This document shows, one piece after another, positions 25,801-38,285 of a DNA stretch of 64,000 bases. The position numbers and the translations under genes were made by a program. The notes below the pieces were generated by a model. The model was given only the letters and a program-made list of their open reading frames with translations, had not been told where the DNA came from and did no database searches. The first letter of the stretch is position 1. Each line of letters opens with the position of its first letter. Source of the stretch: Lepidonotus clava. Taxonomy: Eukaryota > Annelida > Polychaeta > Phyllodocida > Polynoidae. The stretch covers positions 28,957,075-29,021,074 of the forward strand of contig OW387145.1 in the NCBI GenBank assembly GCA_936440205.1, in the 5' to 3' direction.

Positions 25801-28680
25801 TGGGTACAACGCGTCCATGGGAGCGCTCACTGCACAGGTTCGTGGGAAAGGTGTATATTTTTCTAACAATGAACACGTTAATTAAGGCAGTTACGAACCT
25901 GTTACCAATATGTGAACATAGTCATCTGGGGTATACCTACGCAGTTTTTGTGCATTGTAGAGACTTGTTCCTTACTCCTGTACTGAGCAAAACTAGTTTC
26001 ACATACATGTATGTATATTCAGCACCCTACTGGACCTACCCATTTCAGGCAATGTACATAGGAACTGCCCATGTGCATCATTGAAGTCATCATCAAACAT
26101 AGAAGTAGGCCTACCTTTCTACTAATCTAAACCAAGTAGACTTACCGCCCCTGTCTTTTTGAACAAGGGGTCGGGATGAGGGCTACCATACTATGATGTA
26201 CATGTATGTCTCATTGTAGAGATTCTCCTCTGATCATCGCCTATTGAACCTATTATAAGATTTATTTTTATCTAACTAGCTATAGGATCGGTTTTAACAC
26301 ATGGGCCTTGTACTGCAGAACTATTGAAGCCTGTTTTAGGCCAAGCTCCATCCATTAAATAAACTCTATTAGCATCCCAACAACAGAAAGCCTACAGTCA
26401 AAACATATTGTAAAAGGCAAAAGCTCATGGAATATTGGAAAGGACCGTTAGCTAATTTCCTGTGCATTGAAAAATCCCAACATGAAGGTCCAACATCAAC
26501 CATTATGAACCATATAATATATAATATAGGGCCTATGCATCTGTTTGATTATTTGTCACAATTATTATAAACAACCTTAATGATAATACCTTGGTCATCA
26601 TTCTGACTCATATATGACTGTTCATTCTTTACGAGCAAAATTGTCACGGTTGTCATACACCAGCTAACAGCTTATATTAGCTTTCTATGCAGAAAAAGGT
26701 AATGTAGTTAAAGTATCAGCTCATTTCTGACCAATATGCGTTCATGTTTCCCTACACAGAAAAAAAGGTATGACATTTGAATGCGTAAAACGATATACCT
26801 AGAAACATAGGTATACTGCGGTATCTTGATCGGTATATCTAAATAATTACAGAGCATCAGCATTATATTATTGTGACAAATCAACTGCACTTAGGGCGGC
26901 TCCTTCACTGAATATCTAGAATGGAAATTGATATATTGGCAAGGAAAATACCAAATTCAGAATAGGTGCAGAGCAATGGAATTTATTACGAGCAGGGAAA
27001 ACCAAAGAAACAACGGGATATACCGGTAATTCATGTTCCCTTAAATCAACTTGTTATGTTCAAATTTTGAAAGGCATGGGACAACCTTATATCCTATGTC
27101 CATGCCAGTGAAATCGCCATATTTACCGTCCCCTCCTCCCATATACATGACGTCTACAATGGGAGGTGCCATTACGTCTTACTGCATAGTATAACCGCCA
27201 CCCTACACCAAGACCCATTAGCCCCGTGAGGCCCATAACCACAGCTTACATGACAACACCATCCAGGAAGCCTTCCGGCCTTTTAGAATGAAGTTATTGA
27301 ATGGCGTTTTGCTAGGACCATGTGTGCAAAACTGGGCCAATATTACCATGGTCTTAGGTAACAAACTATCATATATTGTTAGGCAATTCATCTCGTCCTG
27401 TCTTACAAATGTACAATGTATAATGGTTGGAGACCTCATCTCCGTACTTTGCCCCTCTCGACTTTCCACCTAGGGCCCTGGGATTTTTGCCTCCAAGTCC
27501 TTTTTGCCCTATATAAGTAAATGTTTAACAGTTCTGCAAGAATGTATTAATATTTATTTCTTTATTAGCAATACATTACTAGTTCGTTCCATGATGTAAA
27601 ATAATATGTACATTTTCATCTATTCATTTATTGATTTATCCATTTATTCTTTTGAACATGCCAAATTCAAATACATTTCTCAATGGTGAACATATTCTTA
27701 GTGGGTTTTGTATATAGGATTTAAGATTCTGAAAACACAAGTAATGTTGAGTGTAATTCGTAAATGAAAGATTAATAAGAACCGACAAAATTAGAAAATA
27801 AGCAAATCAAAATGCAGTTCTAAAAGAAAATATATTTGTTTGCGAACCAATTCACTCTTGGATAAGGAATATAAACCAACACATTTCCTTATATCAGCGA
27901 AGAACACTGGTTCTATTAATTAATTTCGTGATTAGGAGGTAGTATAACATGTCAGAAATTGAAATATTAAAAGTTATGCAAATGAAACAGGTGGTGGGCC
28001 TATTACAAATTGCCAGATACACTGACATAATCCTTTGACCTACAAAAGCAGAATATTTCATTTCAGCCAATCCTTGTTTAACCAAATTTTACACTATAAA
28101 AATTTATATTATTTTGCAAAGGTTACACATATGGCCACCCCATTAAATCCGTCGCTGCATTAGTTTCATGATAATGAATGGTTACAAATCAGTGTTAACG
28201 TAATTCCAAGAAATTATCTGAATATTTCTAACATATATATCGGAAACGTTACGCTCAGCTTAATGGTGTTAATATGGAGAAATACCCAAAATCATCATCA
28301 GGCAATCACTCTGAAGATCTCACTCGCGTGTCGAGAAAAAAACGACGATTTAAATGGTTTGAAGTGAATCAATACCTGATTTCTGATCGATAACAACACC
28401 CTGATAAAACATCCTGGTTAGGTTCAAAGAGTTTTGGCGTTGAAGTCAAGGAGTAGGCTAAGGAAGAGCCTGGTGGATGTTATTGATTAATAGGATATTT
28501 ATATAACACTATTACCTACAGGACCCTTCTCTTCAGTTTGGCCGTACTTGTGAGAGACCGGTGCAATAAGTATGTAGTAAAGAAGACTTGGCAAAGTAAT
28601 ATATACCTTTACAATCATAAAGTGATTTCTGGAAGGAGATCCTGTATTTGCTGCTCAAAGCTTCTCCTCCCATCACATGT
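22833..28680. other. Probable intron, AT-rich, little to report
   Basis: A 13-C run occurs near 25097-25110 at the edge of a GC-richer patch (25060-25260). A copy of GAAGTAGGCCTACCT lies near 26102, almost identical to one at 15002. Open frames such as 23440..23715 (+) and 25740..26084 (+) lack any recognisable domain and splice context. From 27480 to 28600 the sequence is strongly AT-rich and featureless. Confidence 0.3.
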
Positions 28681-28702
28681 AGGGGTGACCAACCCAACAT
28701 AG

Positions 28703-31608
28703 AGCCTGTCCTAACCCATCACCTATAGCCTCTACAGGTGATGGGTGGGGACAGGCTGTATGTGAGATGGGTCACCTCTACAGGTGACATGTGGGGACAG
28801 GCTGTATGTAGGATGGGTCACCTCTACGGGTGAAGTGTGGGGACAGGCTGTATGTGGGATGGGTCACCTCTACAGGTGATGGGTGGGGACAGGCTGTATG
28901 TGGGATGGGTCACCTCTACAGGTGACGTGTGGGGACAGGCTGTATGTGGGATGGGTCACCTCTACAGGTGATGGGTGGGGCAAGGCTGTATGTGGGATAG
29001 GTCACCTCTACAGGTGATGGATGGGAACAGGCTGTATGTAGGATGGGTCACCTCTAAAAATGATGGGTGGGGACAGGCTGTATGTGGGATGGGTCACCTC
29101 TACAGCTGATGGGTGGGAACAGGCTGTATGTGGGATGGGTCACCTCTACAAGTGATGGGTGGGGACTGGCTGTATGTGGGATGGGCCACCTCTACAGGTG
29201 ATGGGTGGGAACAGGCTGTATGTGGGATGGGTCACCTCTACAGGTGATGTGTGGAGACAGGCTGTATGTGGGATGGGTCACCTCTACAGGTGATGGGTGG
29301 GGACAGGCTGTGTGTGGGATGGGTCAGCTCTACAGGTGATGGGTGGGAACAGGCTGTATGTGGGATGGGTCACCTCTACAAGTGATGGGTGGGGACTGGC
29401 TGTATGTGGGATGGGCCACCTCTACAGGTGATGGGTGGGAACAGGCTGTATGTGGGATGGGTCACCTCTACAGGTGATGTGTGGAGACAGGCTGTATGTG
29501 GGATGGGTCACCTCTGCAGGTGATCGGTAGGGACAGGCTGTGTGTGGGATGGGTCAGCTCTACAGGTGATGGGTGGGAACAGGCTGTATGTGGGATGGGT
29601 CACCTCTACAAGTGATGGGTGGGGACTGGCTGTATGTGGGATGGGCCACCTCTACAGGTAATGGGTGGGGACAGGCTGTATGTGGGATGGGTCACCTCTA
29701 CAGGCGATGGGTGGGGACAGGCTGTATGTGGGATGGGTCACCTCTACAGGTGATGCATGGGGACAGGCTGTATGTGGGATGGGTCACCCCTACAGGTGGG
29801 GACAGGCTGTATGTGGGACGGGTCACCTCTACAGGTGATGGGTGGTGACAGGCTGTATGTGGGATGGGTCACCTCTACAAGTGATGGGTGGGGACTGGCT
29901 GTATGTGGGATGGGCCACCTCTACAAGTGATGGGTGGGGACTGGCTGTATGTGGGATGGGCCACCTCTACAGGTAATGGGTGGGGACAGGCTGTATGTGG
30001 GATTGGTCACCTCTACAGGCGATGGGTGGGGACAGGCTGTATGTGGGATGGGTCACCTCTACAGGTGATGCATGGGGACAGGCTGTATGTGGGATGGGTC
30101 ACCCCTACAGGTGGGGACAGGCTGTATGTGGGACGGGTCACCTCTACAGGTGATGGGTGGTGACAGGCTGAATGTCGGATGGGTCACTTCTACAGGTGAT
30201 GGGTGGGGACAGGCTGTATACGGGATGGGTCACCTCTACAGGTGATGGGTGGGGACAGGCTGTATGTGGGATGGATCACTTCTACAGGTGATGGGTGGGG
30301 ACAGGCTGTATGTGGGACGGGTCACCTCTAAAAATGATGGGTGGGGACAGGCTGTATGTGGGATGGGTCACCTCTACAGGTGATGGGTGGGGACAGGCTG
30401 TGTGTGGGATGGGTCACCTCTACAGGTGATGGGTGGGGACAGGCTGTATGTGGGATAGGTCACCTCTACAGGTGATGGATGGGAACAGGCTGTATGTAGG
30501 ATGGGTCACCTCTAAAAATGATGGGTGGGGACAGGCTGTATGTGGGATGGGTCACCTCTACAGGTGACGTGTGGGGACAGGCTGTATGTGGGATGGGTCA
30601 CCTCTACAGGTGATGGGTGGGGAAAGGCTGTATGTGGGATAGGTCACCTCTACAGGTGATGGATGGGAATAGGCTGTATGTAGGATGGGTCACCTCTAAA
30701 AATGATAGGTGGGGACAGGCTGTATGTGGGATGGGTCACCTCTACAGCTGATGGGTGGGAACAGGCTGTATGTGGGATGGGTCACCTCTACAAGTGATGG
30801 GTGGGGACTGGCTGTATGTGGGATGGGCCACCTCTACAGGTGATGGGTGGGAACAGGCTGTAAGTGGGATGGGTCACCTCTACAGGTGATGTGTGGAGAC
30901 AGGCTGTATGTGGGATGGGTCACCTCTACAGGTGATGGGTTGGGACAGGCTGTATGTGGGATGGGTCACCTCTACAGGCGATAGGTGGGGACAGGCTGTA
31001 TGTGGGATGGGTCACCTCTACAGGTGATGGGTGGGAACAGGCTATATGTGGGATGGGTCACCTCTACAAGTGATGGGTTGGGACAGGCTGTATGTGGGAT
31101 GGGTCACCTCTACAGGTGATAGGTGGGGACAGGCTGTATGTGGGATGGGTCACCTCTACAGGTGATGGGTGGGAACAGGCTATATGTTGGATGGGTCACC
31201 TCTACAGGTGATGGGTGGGGACAAGCTGTATGTGGGATGGGTCACCTCTATAGGTGATGGTGGGGACAGGCTGTACGTGGGTCACCTCTACAGGTGATGG
31301 GTGGGGACAGGCTGTATGTGGGATGGGTCACCTCTACAGGTGATAGGTGGGGACAGGCTGTATGTGGGATGGGTCACCCCTACAGGTGGGGACAGGCTGT
31401 ATGTGGGATGGGTCACCTCTACAGGTGATGGGTGGGGACAGGCTGTATGTGGGATGGGCCACCTCTACAGGTGATGGGTGGGGACAGGCTGTATGTGGGA
31501 TGGGTCACCTCTACAGGTGGTGGGTGGGGACAGGCTGTGTGTGGGATGGGTCACCTCTACAGGTGATGGGTGGGGACTGCCTGTATGTAGGATGGGTCAC
31601 CTCTACAT
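28703..31608. repeat. 46-bp minisatellite array (about 62 monomers) with palindromic head
   Basis: The monomer is GGTGATGGGTGGGGACAGG followed by CTGTATGTGGGATGGGTCA and CCTCTACA. It repeats from about 28736 to 31608. Each junction contains TCACCT-CTAC-AGGTGA, so every monomer carries a small hairpin. The left edge is an inverted 22-bp piece (28703-28724) facing the first monomer (28736-28757, two mismatches). Higher-order structure is visible: a 315-bp block of six 46-bp and one 39-bp monomer at about 29573-29887 recurs almost exactly 315 bp downstream. Several monomers share a 7-bp deletion. Because 46 is not divisible by three, open frames of 76-99 codons appear by chance here and are not genes. 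Confidence 0.95.
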
Positions 31609-32530
31609 ACTGGGTGTTAAGTGGAATGGGCCACCTTTCTACATGATGGACAGGGACACAGCTTACGTTAAGTGGTCCACCTCTACAAGTGCTTGGTGGA
31701 AACAGTGAAAAAGAAAACATGGCTACAACAAAATAAACCCAAACGTCCAAAGTGTCATGTTTCATTCAAGACCTCACAAACATCTAGACCTTAATCAAGT
31801 TCTGGATAGCTCCTTTTCTCTCTAAGTTGCTCTAAGGTGAGCCACTCTGAGCAGCCCCAGCTGACTTGCCCACTACACGAGGACCCTCCATATGCCGTAT
31901 AACCAGGTTGGCCTTCTGTCCCTAAAGGTCATTGTGATGTGTGGGGACAGGCTGTATGTGGGATGGGTCACCTCTACAGGTGATGGGTGGTGACAGGCTG
32001 TATGTGGGATGGGTCACCTCTACAGGTGATGGGTGGGGACAGGCTGTATGTGGGATGGGTCACCTCTACAGGTGATGTGTGGGGACAGGCTGTATGTGGG
32101 ATGGGTCACCTCTACAGGTGATGGGTTGGGACAGGCTGTATGTGGGATGGGTCACCTCTACAGGTGATGGGTGGGGACTGCCTGTATGTAGGATGGGTAA
32201 CCTCTACATACTGGGTGTTAAGTGGAATGGGCCACCTTTCTACATGATGGACAGGGACACAGCTTACGTTAAGTGGTCCACCTCTACAAGTGCTTGGAAA
32301 CAGTGAAAAAGAAACCATGGCTACAACAAAATAAACCCAAACGTCCAAAGTGTCATGTTTCATTCAAGACCTCACAAACATCTAGACCTTAATCAAGTTC
32401 TTGATAGCTCCTTTTCTCTCTAAGTTGCTCTAAGGTGAGCCGCTCTGAGCAGCCCCAGCTGACTTGCCCACTACACGAGGACCCTCCATATGCCGTATAA
32501 CCAGGTTGGCCTTCGGTCCCTAAAGGTCAT
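31605..32530. repeat. 600-bp tandem duplication of the minisatellite edge, with second array
   Basis: The unique flank at 31605..31932 recurs at 32205..32530, nearly identical (a 3-bp deletion and a few substitutions). A second block of about six 46-bp monomers (31934..32204) lies between them. The duplicated unit is therefore the array tail plus about 325 bp of flank. The first 85 bases of the flank (31606-31692) are themselves decayed monomers (ATGATGGACAGGGACA, GGTCCACCTCTACAAG). So the array edge is old and diverged while its centre is homogeneous. Confidence 0.92.
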
Positions 32531-34411
32531 AGTAGTCTATGCCCTTTTGTCCCAGGGCACCGACAACAAACATGCATCTGATCCCAGTACCTAGATGAGT
32601 CTTTTGTGCCCTGATAAAGGCAACTCCAATGTTAGGACTAAACTTGATGCTTGTTTCATAGGGGGTCATTATCTTTATTGTCCTCCAAGAAAGAAGACCT
32701 AGGAGGCACAAGGGATAACATGATATACTAAAAAGGGGGTTAGTGGATGGTTGTTTAATTAAAACAAAAGAAATTGCTCTCTTAATATGTGTTCAATTTC
32801 AAATCAGTAAGAGAAGAACTTTGTGGTTTATAAATACTGGGTAGCATTCACAACTTATCAATGAATCAAGCAGGTAACATTCTCGACTACTGGTGACAGA
32901 TGTTGAACGGAAATAACCTATGCCCAACAATAGGTCCTGTTCGACAAAATATTGGCAAAGGTTCAATTTCAGTAAGTAGTTTGACAATGAGAGAAACGTC
33001 CGAACATGGAGGCCCCTCCCATACCCACATTGTATTGATCACCTTTGATTAAACAAAAGTTGGCAACGAAGGAGGGAAATACAAAATGTACTAATGGGAG
33101 GCTGAAGAAGGTTCTTATGTCAAACTTGCTGTCATAGCCATTGCTTGATGTCCATCTGATATCAAGAAAAATCTAAATTTAGCTAACATCAAAGTTTATT
33201 TTTAACCCTGTTAACGACGTTGTTATAACATTAGCAGTCTGTGGATAAAATTCCACACGGTCACTGTAAATGTGAACTCTCCCAAAAAGGCATTCTAAAA
33301 CTCTATTCCACTGCCATATCCAGGGACCTTTTCATAAGGAAACGAATTAGCCCCCTGTGACCTGCGGACTAAGCAAGATGGTCACGCACCTTCAAGGCGA
33401 CTCTTTCCACTGCCCACCTGACACTGACCAGTTTGCTGCATCCAGCCAGGTGCCTAAATGTATGCCAAGCACCCGTTAGTCTCCAGTTTCTTCACCTTTA
33501 GGTTCTAGCCCTCCCTGCAGGCTGCCCACACGGTACCGACAGGTCATTAAGGTAGGAGAAGACTGGATGAAGGACGTGTTCATGACGTGGACACTGACTA
33601 GGTGTCGTGTCTGGGCACTCCTGATTTCATTTGGGATTTAACATAAAAACGGCAAGGCCCATCTGATTCCTATCTGAATCTTTGATAGATAGATACATAA
33701 GAGATCCAAATGTTTATTGACGGAGTGAGCTTTACATTTAGATTTGGCAAAATAATTATATCATATTGCACAACTTCATTTCTGGTAGGAAATCAGGATG
33801 GGCATATCATGTATCATCAGAGAATTATCATAAGATGCCTCTCAACTAAGGAATTGCAGAAGGATGTCAATAATAATTAGGTGAAAGCAGTTTGATGGAT
33901 ACATTAGATAAACATGTTCTATATAACCTTGCTCTCCCTTTATCTATCTTTCTATCTATCTCTATCTTTCTATCTTTCTATCTATCTATCTATACCCCTG
34001 CTTTAGTCATTTAAATAACAGCAGAAAATCATCATTCTCATAAAAAATAATCCAATGTTACACATTAGTACGATATTGTGCGAGCTTGTACAGTGTAGAC
34101 ATCAATTTCTCTTTGTGTGGCACCAAATTTACAACCTAGTATGACAAGAGAGGGGAAGCATTAGGATCATAAACATGCCTTTTCATATGGATCTAAGCAG
34201 TGAATTTTGCTTCCTCGACATGAGACATCGAAGGATTTTCCTTTCCCAGTTGGTGTTTGTGTTATTTGGATGTCATGGACCCTGTAATATATATGCTACT
34301 CATCTAAAGGCGGGAAAACTTTCAGAATGGGTTCATCTTAACCTGTCATGTGTTCATTTTTTATAAAGGCGGATGTACCGATAAATGACATGCAAAGTTT
34401 GAAAACGGTTT
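32531..34411. other. Probable intron, with a GC-richer island and a TCTA microsatellite
   Basis: The island at about 33340-33630 is GC-richer and contains several E-box words (CACCTG, CAGGTG) and CACGGTACCG. It is a candidate regulatory element with no convincing frame. A (TCTA)n/(TTTC) microsatellite lies at about 33940-33993. The rest is AT-rich without recognisable features. Confidence 0.35.
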
Positions 34412-34526
34412 GAAAACAAATTAGGAATTATACATGTTACATATCATAATTGATTTATGGGGCGGGGGAAAACGGGGGCGGAAAACAAATTAGGAATTAT
34501 ACATGTTACATATAATAATTGATTTA
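34412..34526. repeat. Direct duplication of a 46-bp segment with G-rich spacer
   Basis: The segment at 34412-34457 recurs at 34481-34526 with one mismatch. They are separated by a 23-base G-rich spacer (GGGGCGGGGGAAAACGGGGG). Each copy reads GAAAACAAATTAGG then AT-rich sequence ending TTGATTTA. The duplication is recent given its near identity. Confidence 0.9.
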
Positions 34527-37168
34527 CAGTGACGTCCAAGGCCGTTTGAACCACTCAGGAATAATTCAAATTTGGTCACGTCTTTCTGTTAATAATGACT
34601 TTTCTTGTAGACTCAGTGATTTTGAATGGCAAAGAATCAGTTCAGTTTTAGGATATCTTGGAAGGAAACCCTGCCCGAACATTTGTATTCATGTCACAAT
34701 TTTCATTTTAATCAGTTAGTGAAATCGCGACAAACTTTACAAATATAAGGACCACGATTCCACGATATAGAAAATTGTATTAAATCGCTTGATCCCTCCC
34801 TCCATTTGTGCGTACTTAATGGAGTGCTCCATGACGATCTTGAGAATCGTGGGTAATAAGATTCATGACATTCCAGGTAAACGTTTTCTATCTTCATCAT
34901 AACTATATTAAGGTTCTCAGTACTCGTCTTCATACGTCCAGGCCTACGTCCAACTGACGTCATGAGATGGTCGTATTACTGAAGAAACCATCAAACTGGT
35001 CGCGTGAGAAGGTGCCTAGGCCGTCTGTATCAAGTCCCAGAGGACATTAATACTCCTACTCTTCTTCACAGACGGTTAATTGGCTATAAAAGCTTCAATT
35101 TTAGAGTCAGAAGGAAAGCTGATTGCCTATAATCGGACCAAGTCATAGCACAGTTCCCTAAACCTTTTTCATTTCATATGTGAACTCTTTAATCCAGATA
35201 GATAGACCACCTGTGCTTATTTCATTTTCGGCCATATCTTATGGTAAATACGATTGATTAGTGAAACTGATTATATCTATGACACAGTCGAGGTCGAAAA
35301 AATAATATATTAGCGTACATTTGTGATTACGTTGATGCCGTTTGGTTCAAAACAAACTTTTTGGTGTCTTTCTTAATGAAGGTTGAGAGGCATTTGGCCG
35401 CTTCCTTAAATTCAGATTTCTTGCAAAAATTTGACAGGTACAGCGATGACCTGCTGAAACTACCAAGAAAAGCAAATGAGGCATATGTATTAGCTTTAAA
35501 ACGGGTAGAAATCTAATCCTCGTCGAGCAGAACTTCAAATGCATGGACAGATTGTGCAATCCGATTCGGCTTATTTCACACCAGCAGCACAAGTGCATTT
35601 CTCACTTCTTAGATCGATACAATTATTTATTCAGATCTCTCAAGTAAAGACATATAAATATACATCCAGGAGTACATGTGATCGGATGTCAGAAACGCCA
35701 TTATTAAAGTTAAAACATTTCTGGGGAAATTTGATCTTTGCGTTGAGACAGGTGTGACGATCTGAATCGGACGACAGATAGAAAAAGACTAGGGATCGGG
35801 TATCCATGGTGTGTCACAAATAACCGTCACGTTTTGACACATTGAAGGTCCTGGTGCGTTTTACCAAGTGATCAAATGAAACGTGCCTAAATTTCATTTT
35901 AATTTCCTCTTGGTTTATTCAATTTCCTTGTGCAACAGCTGTTCAAAAGAATATAGGCCAAGATACAAACTATGATCACTGATTTCCATAACCAAAGTTT
36001 CATTCTGTTTGTTTTGTCATTACCGATATACATGTAGACGTTTGGGATTATTCGGATATTGCTCATCTATGTGTATTGTAAAATCCAGATGGATAACAAG
36101 ATGTAAGGAGTGATCTATCAGGAATAGTGTTAGAGAAAATGTAATGAATTTCTACAGTTCGGAATTCAATATAATCCATTTCCCTATAGTTCATTGATTC
36201 ATTTGGTATTGATATTGCTTGGTCTGTTGCAAAAGTGCGAAGAAGAAGTATGCTTAAAAGCCTGGTGATGTCTGGTCAAACAAACGTGTTATACTGAAAA
36301 GTGTAATACGTACAAATTTGATGTTCCGACTTTAAACGTAAGATATGTACAAGAAAACTGGTGCTTCTCTGATCCCCGGATCATCCCATGGATAGACGTG
36401 TAACAATGTACAGGGCCTATATAGTCACAGTAGTGTTTTCCCTTTAATACAGAACAAATTGGCAATTGGAGAAGGTTATAAGCCACCTGCATCACCTTTT
36501 ATAAGTAGTATTACACGAATGCATTAACGTAGTTAGTTAGTATATATGCGGTAACTATAGAGATAAACTATATGTGAAATCACGAACTGACATCATGTGC
36601 ACGGAATAGGTGATTCGGTAAGAGACACATTTAGGATAAAGTGCGAGGTATAATGATAGGTACAGACAACTACGAAAATGGGTTTTGTTACATTAATCAT
36701 TCCCAAAACCTCCATAAAATAAGTGTATATCTTGGGGAACGGTGGTTGTGGCAGGTTTAGGAAAAGTACAAAGATCTGAACTAAAGATCGGCTTTTTACA
36801 TAACAGGTACTACGTGCATATAATATTATTCAAGGATTGTAACGGTTCAAAATCAGATGGTTGCTACGGAAAAGATAGACATAGATTTAAATGTACCATT
36901 GGTCAAACGCGGTTGTGGGTTTGATCAAACTAAATCTAAAGGTAAGCCAAGGGAATAGAAAATAAAAAGAGGTAGCAGCCATTCATAGGATACACACGGA
37001 TAATGGACAGCCTCGCCCTCAAAATACACCTTTTGAAGCTTGGTACTGCATTGGTAACAAATACCCATGTAAAAGGAATTTGCTATTACATATGTTTTTA
37101 ATGAAAACTTTGGGGCGTATATGTATCTAACTTTTCTTATTGCTAACTAATTTCGGTAATCGTATATC
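34527..37168. other. Probable intron, AT-rich, no genes seen
   Basis: No splice-bounded exon, tRNA-like sequence or long repeat was recognised. Short open frames on both strands (for example 35347..35598 minus, 34712..34963 minus) lack domains and GC-rich third positions, unlike the two accepted exons. They look like chance. Confidence 0.3.
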
Positions 37169-37171
37169 TTA

Positions 37172-37500
37172 AGCCCCGGCTCCACTGACCAACTGAACTC
37201 AACTCGACTGTTTACGGCACCAGCATCCACGATTGTCTCGTCTTAGCAAAGAAACTCTACCATGCCATAGGATGCGACTCGACTGTCATAGTACCAAGGC
37301 TATATTATATATATGCTTATCTACTGCACCCCCCTAAAACCCAACGATTCAGTCGTACATCTTCAACAACTCAACATGTAAGACCCGACGATTCAGTTGT
37401 AGCAAATAGCTACAATTCCAGTCGTAATACCGGCTCCACTATGAGACTGAGTCCAACTCAACTCAACTCAACTCGATTGTCGGGTAGTGGAGCCGGGGCT
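37172..37500. mobile_element. MITE with AGCCCC ends and TTA target duplication, 329 bp
   Basis: The left end AGCCCCGGCTCCACT (37172-37186) is exactly inverted at the right end (37486-37500). TTA flanks both sides (37169-37171 and 37501-37503). The interior contains repeated ACTCAACTC/CGACTG and GACGATTCAGT-type words and an internal copy of CCGGCTCCACT near 37431. No protein is encoded. A 3-bp TTA duplication is the hallmark of PIF/Harbinger elements. The ends match a second MITE at 39747..40072, so one transposase family probably moved both. Confidence 0.88.
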
Positions 37501-37503
37501 TTA

Positions 37504-38198
37504 GTTATATACCACACCATGATCATCTATGACTACTATTTCGTATAAAACGTCAAACGTAGAGCTCTTGCTTTTCTCATATTGTCATTTGTATCCTACA
37601 ATTTATTGGGTTCTTTCTTCTCTACAGGTTGGAGTCTTATTAATTCAAAAAGTAGGTCCCTAATGAGGTTCACGCCATCATCACACCTTTCATCATCCCC
37701 CAAATGTATTACATTCACCGGTCGTTCACACATTAGTGCTAAGTAGTACTTTGTGTGGGCTACCATTGTAGTTCAATTCTATTCTATTCTATTCAATCTG
37801 TCCTCGTCTTTCAACCAGGACCTATCTATCTATTTATCTCTCTACCTAAAAATAATGTATATATATATATATTATATATATATATACATGTACAGTCTCC
37901 TCTAGATTTTGTTTCTATGTCTTTTTAGGTCGTCCTTGCATCTTCTTTTTCACCTTTACTATACAGCCCCTGAGCCCTCCACATACACCGTCCACACCCT
38001 TTAATATCCCCCATACCCTTTAATCCCCCCATGCCCTGTAATGTCCTCCCTACCCTTTCTCCGTCCAAGTCATTGTGCCTTAGATCTTGCCATCTGAGCG
38101 GCGGCTAAGGGATCACCCGGAGAAAGGTCCCTTTGTCCTATACTACTCGCGGCCATGCCGTGCCCCTGGTTACACCTACTGGAGGTGGTAGCACTCAC
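37504..38198. other. Intron sequence next to the first coding exon, with AT microsatellite
   Basis: An (AT)n tract lies at about 37856-37886, and a short ATTCT repeat at about 37778-37795. The 37960-38060 stretch is C-rich and T-rich on the plus strand, hence purine-rich on the gene strand just inside the intron. The donor GTGAGT of the exon ends at 38198. No further exon is seen. Confidence 0.4.
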
Positions 38199-38285
38199 CT
38201 TACGCTGGAGGTTGGCCCGGAAGGCGGCCCGCCGCCGGGAGGCCCGGTCATCCTGGTGGTCCACCGACCTGTACATGGTGTACAT
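38199..38285 (-). CDS. Short first coding exon, probably of the ankyrin-repeat gene
   Basis: ATG at 38285-38283 opens 29 codons beginning MYTMYRSVDHQDDRASRRR and ending LQRK. A strong donor AAG|GTGAGT follows at 38198, phase 0. An in-frame TGA lies three codons before the ATG, so this Met is a plausible start. Nearly every codon ends in G or C, matching the ankyrin exon and unlike the AT-rich surroundings. The segment is basic and Arg-rich. The next minus-strand exon found is the phase-0 ankyrin exon at 6865..4325. Joining the two keeps the frame, so I infer one gene with a 31-kb intron. Small exons between them could have been missed. It could instead belong to a separate gene. Confidence 0.65.

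Noticed and set aside
29573-32363. Open frames of 75-99 codons with GWVTSTGDGW-type repeats
   Set aside because: They follow the 46-bp minisatellite, whose length is not a multiple of three, so all frames are visited; there is no start or splice context and no relation to a known protein.
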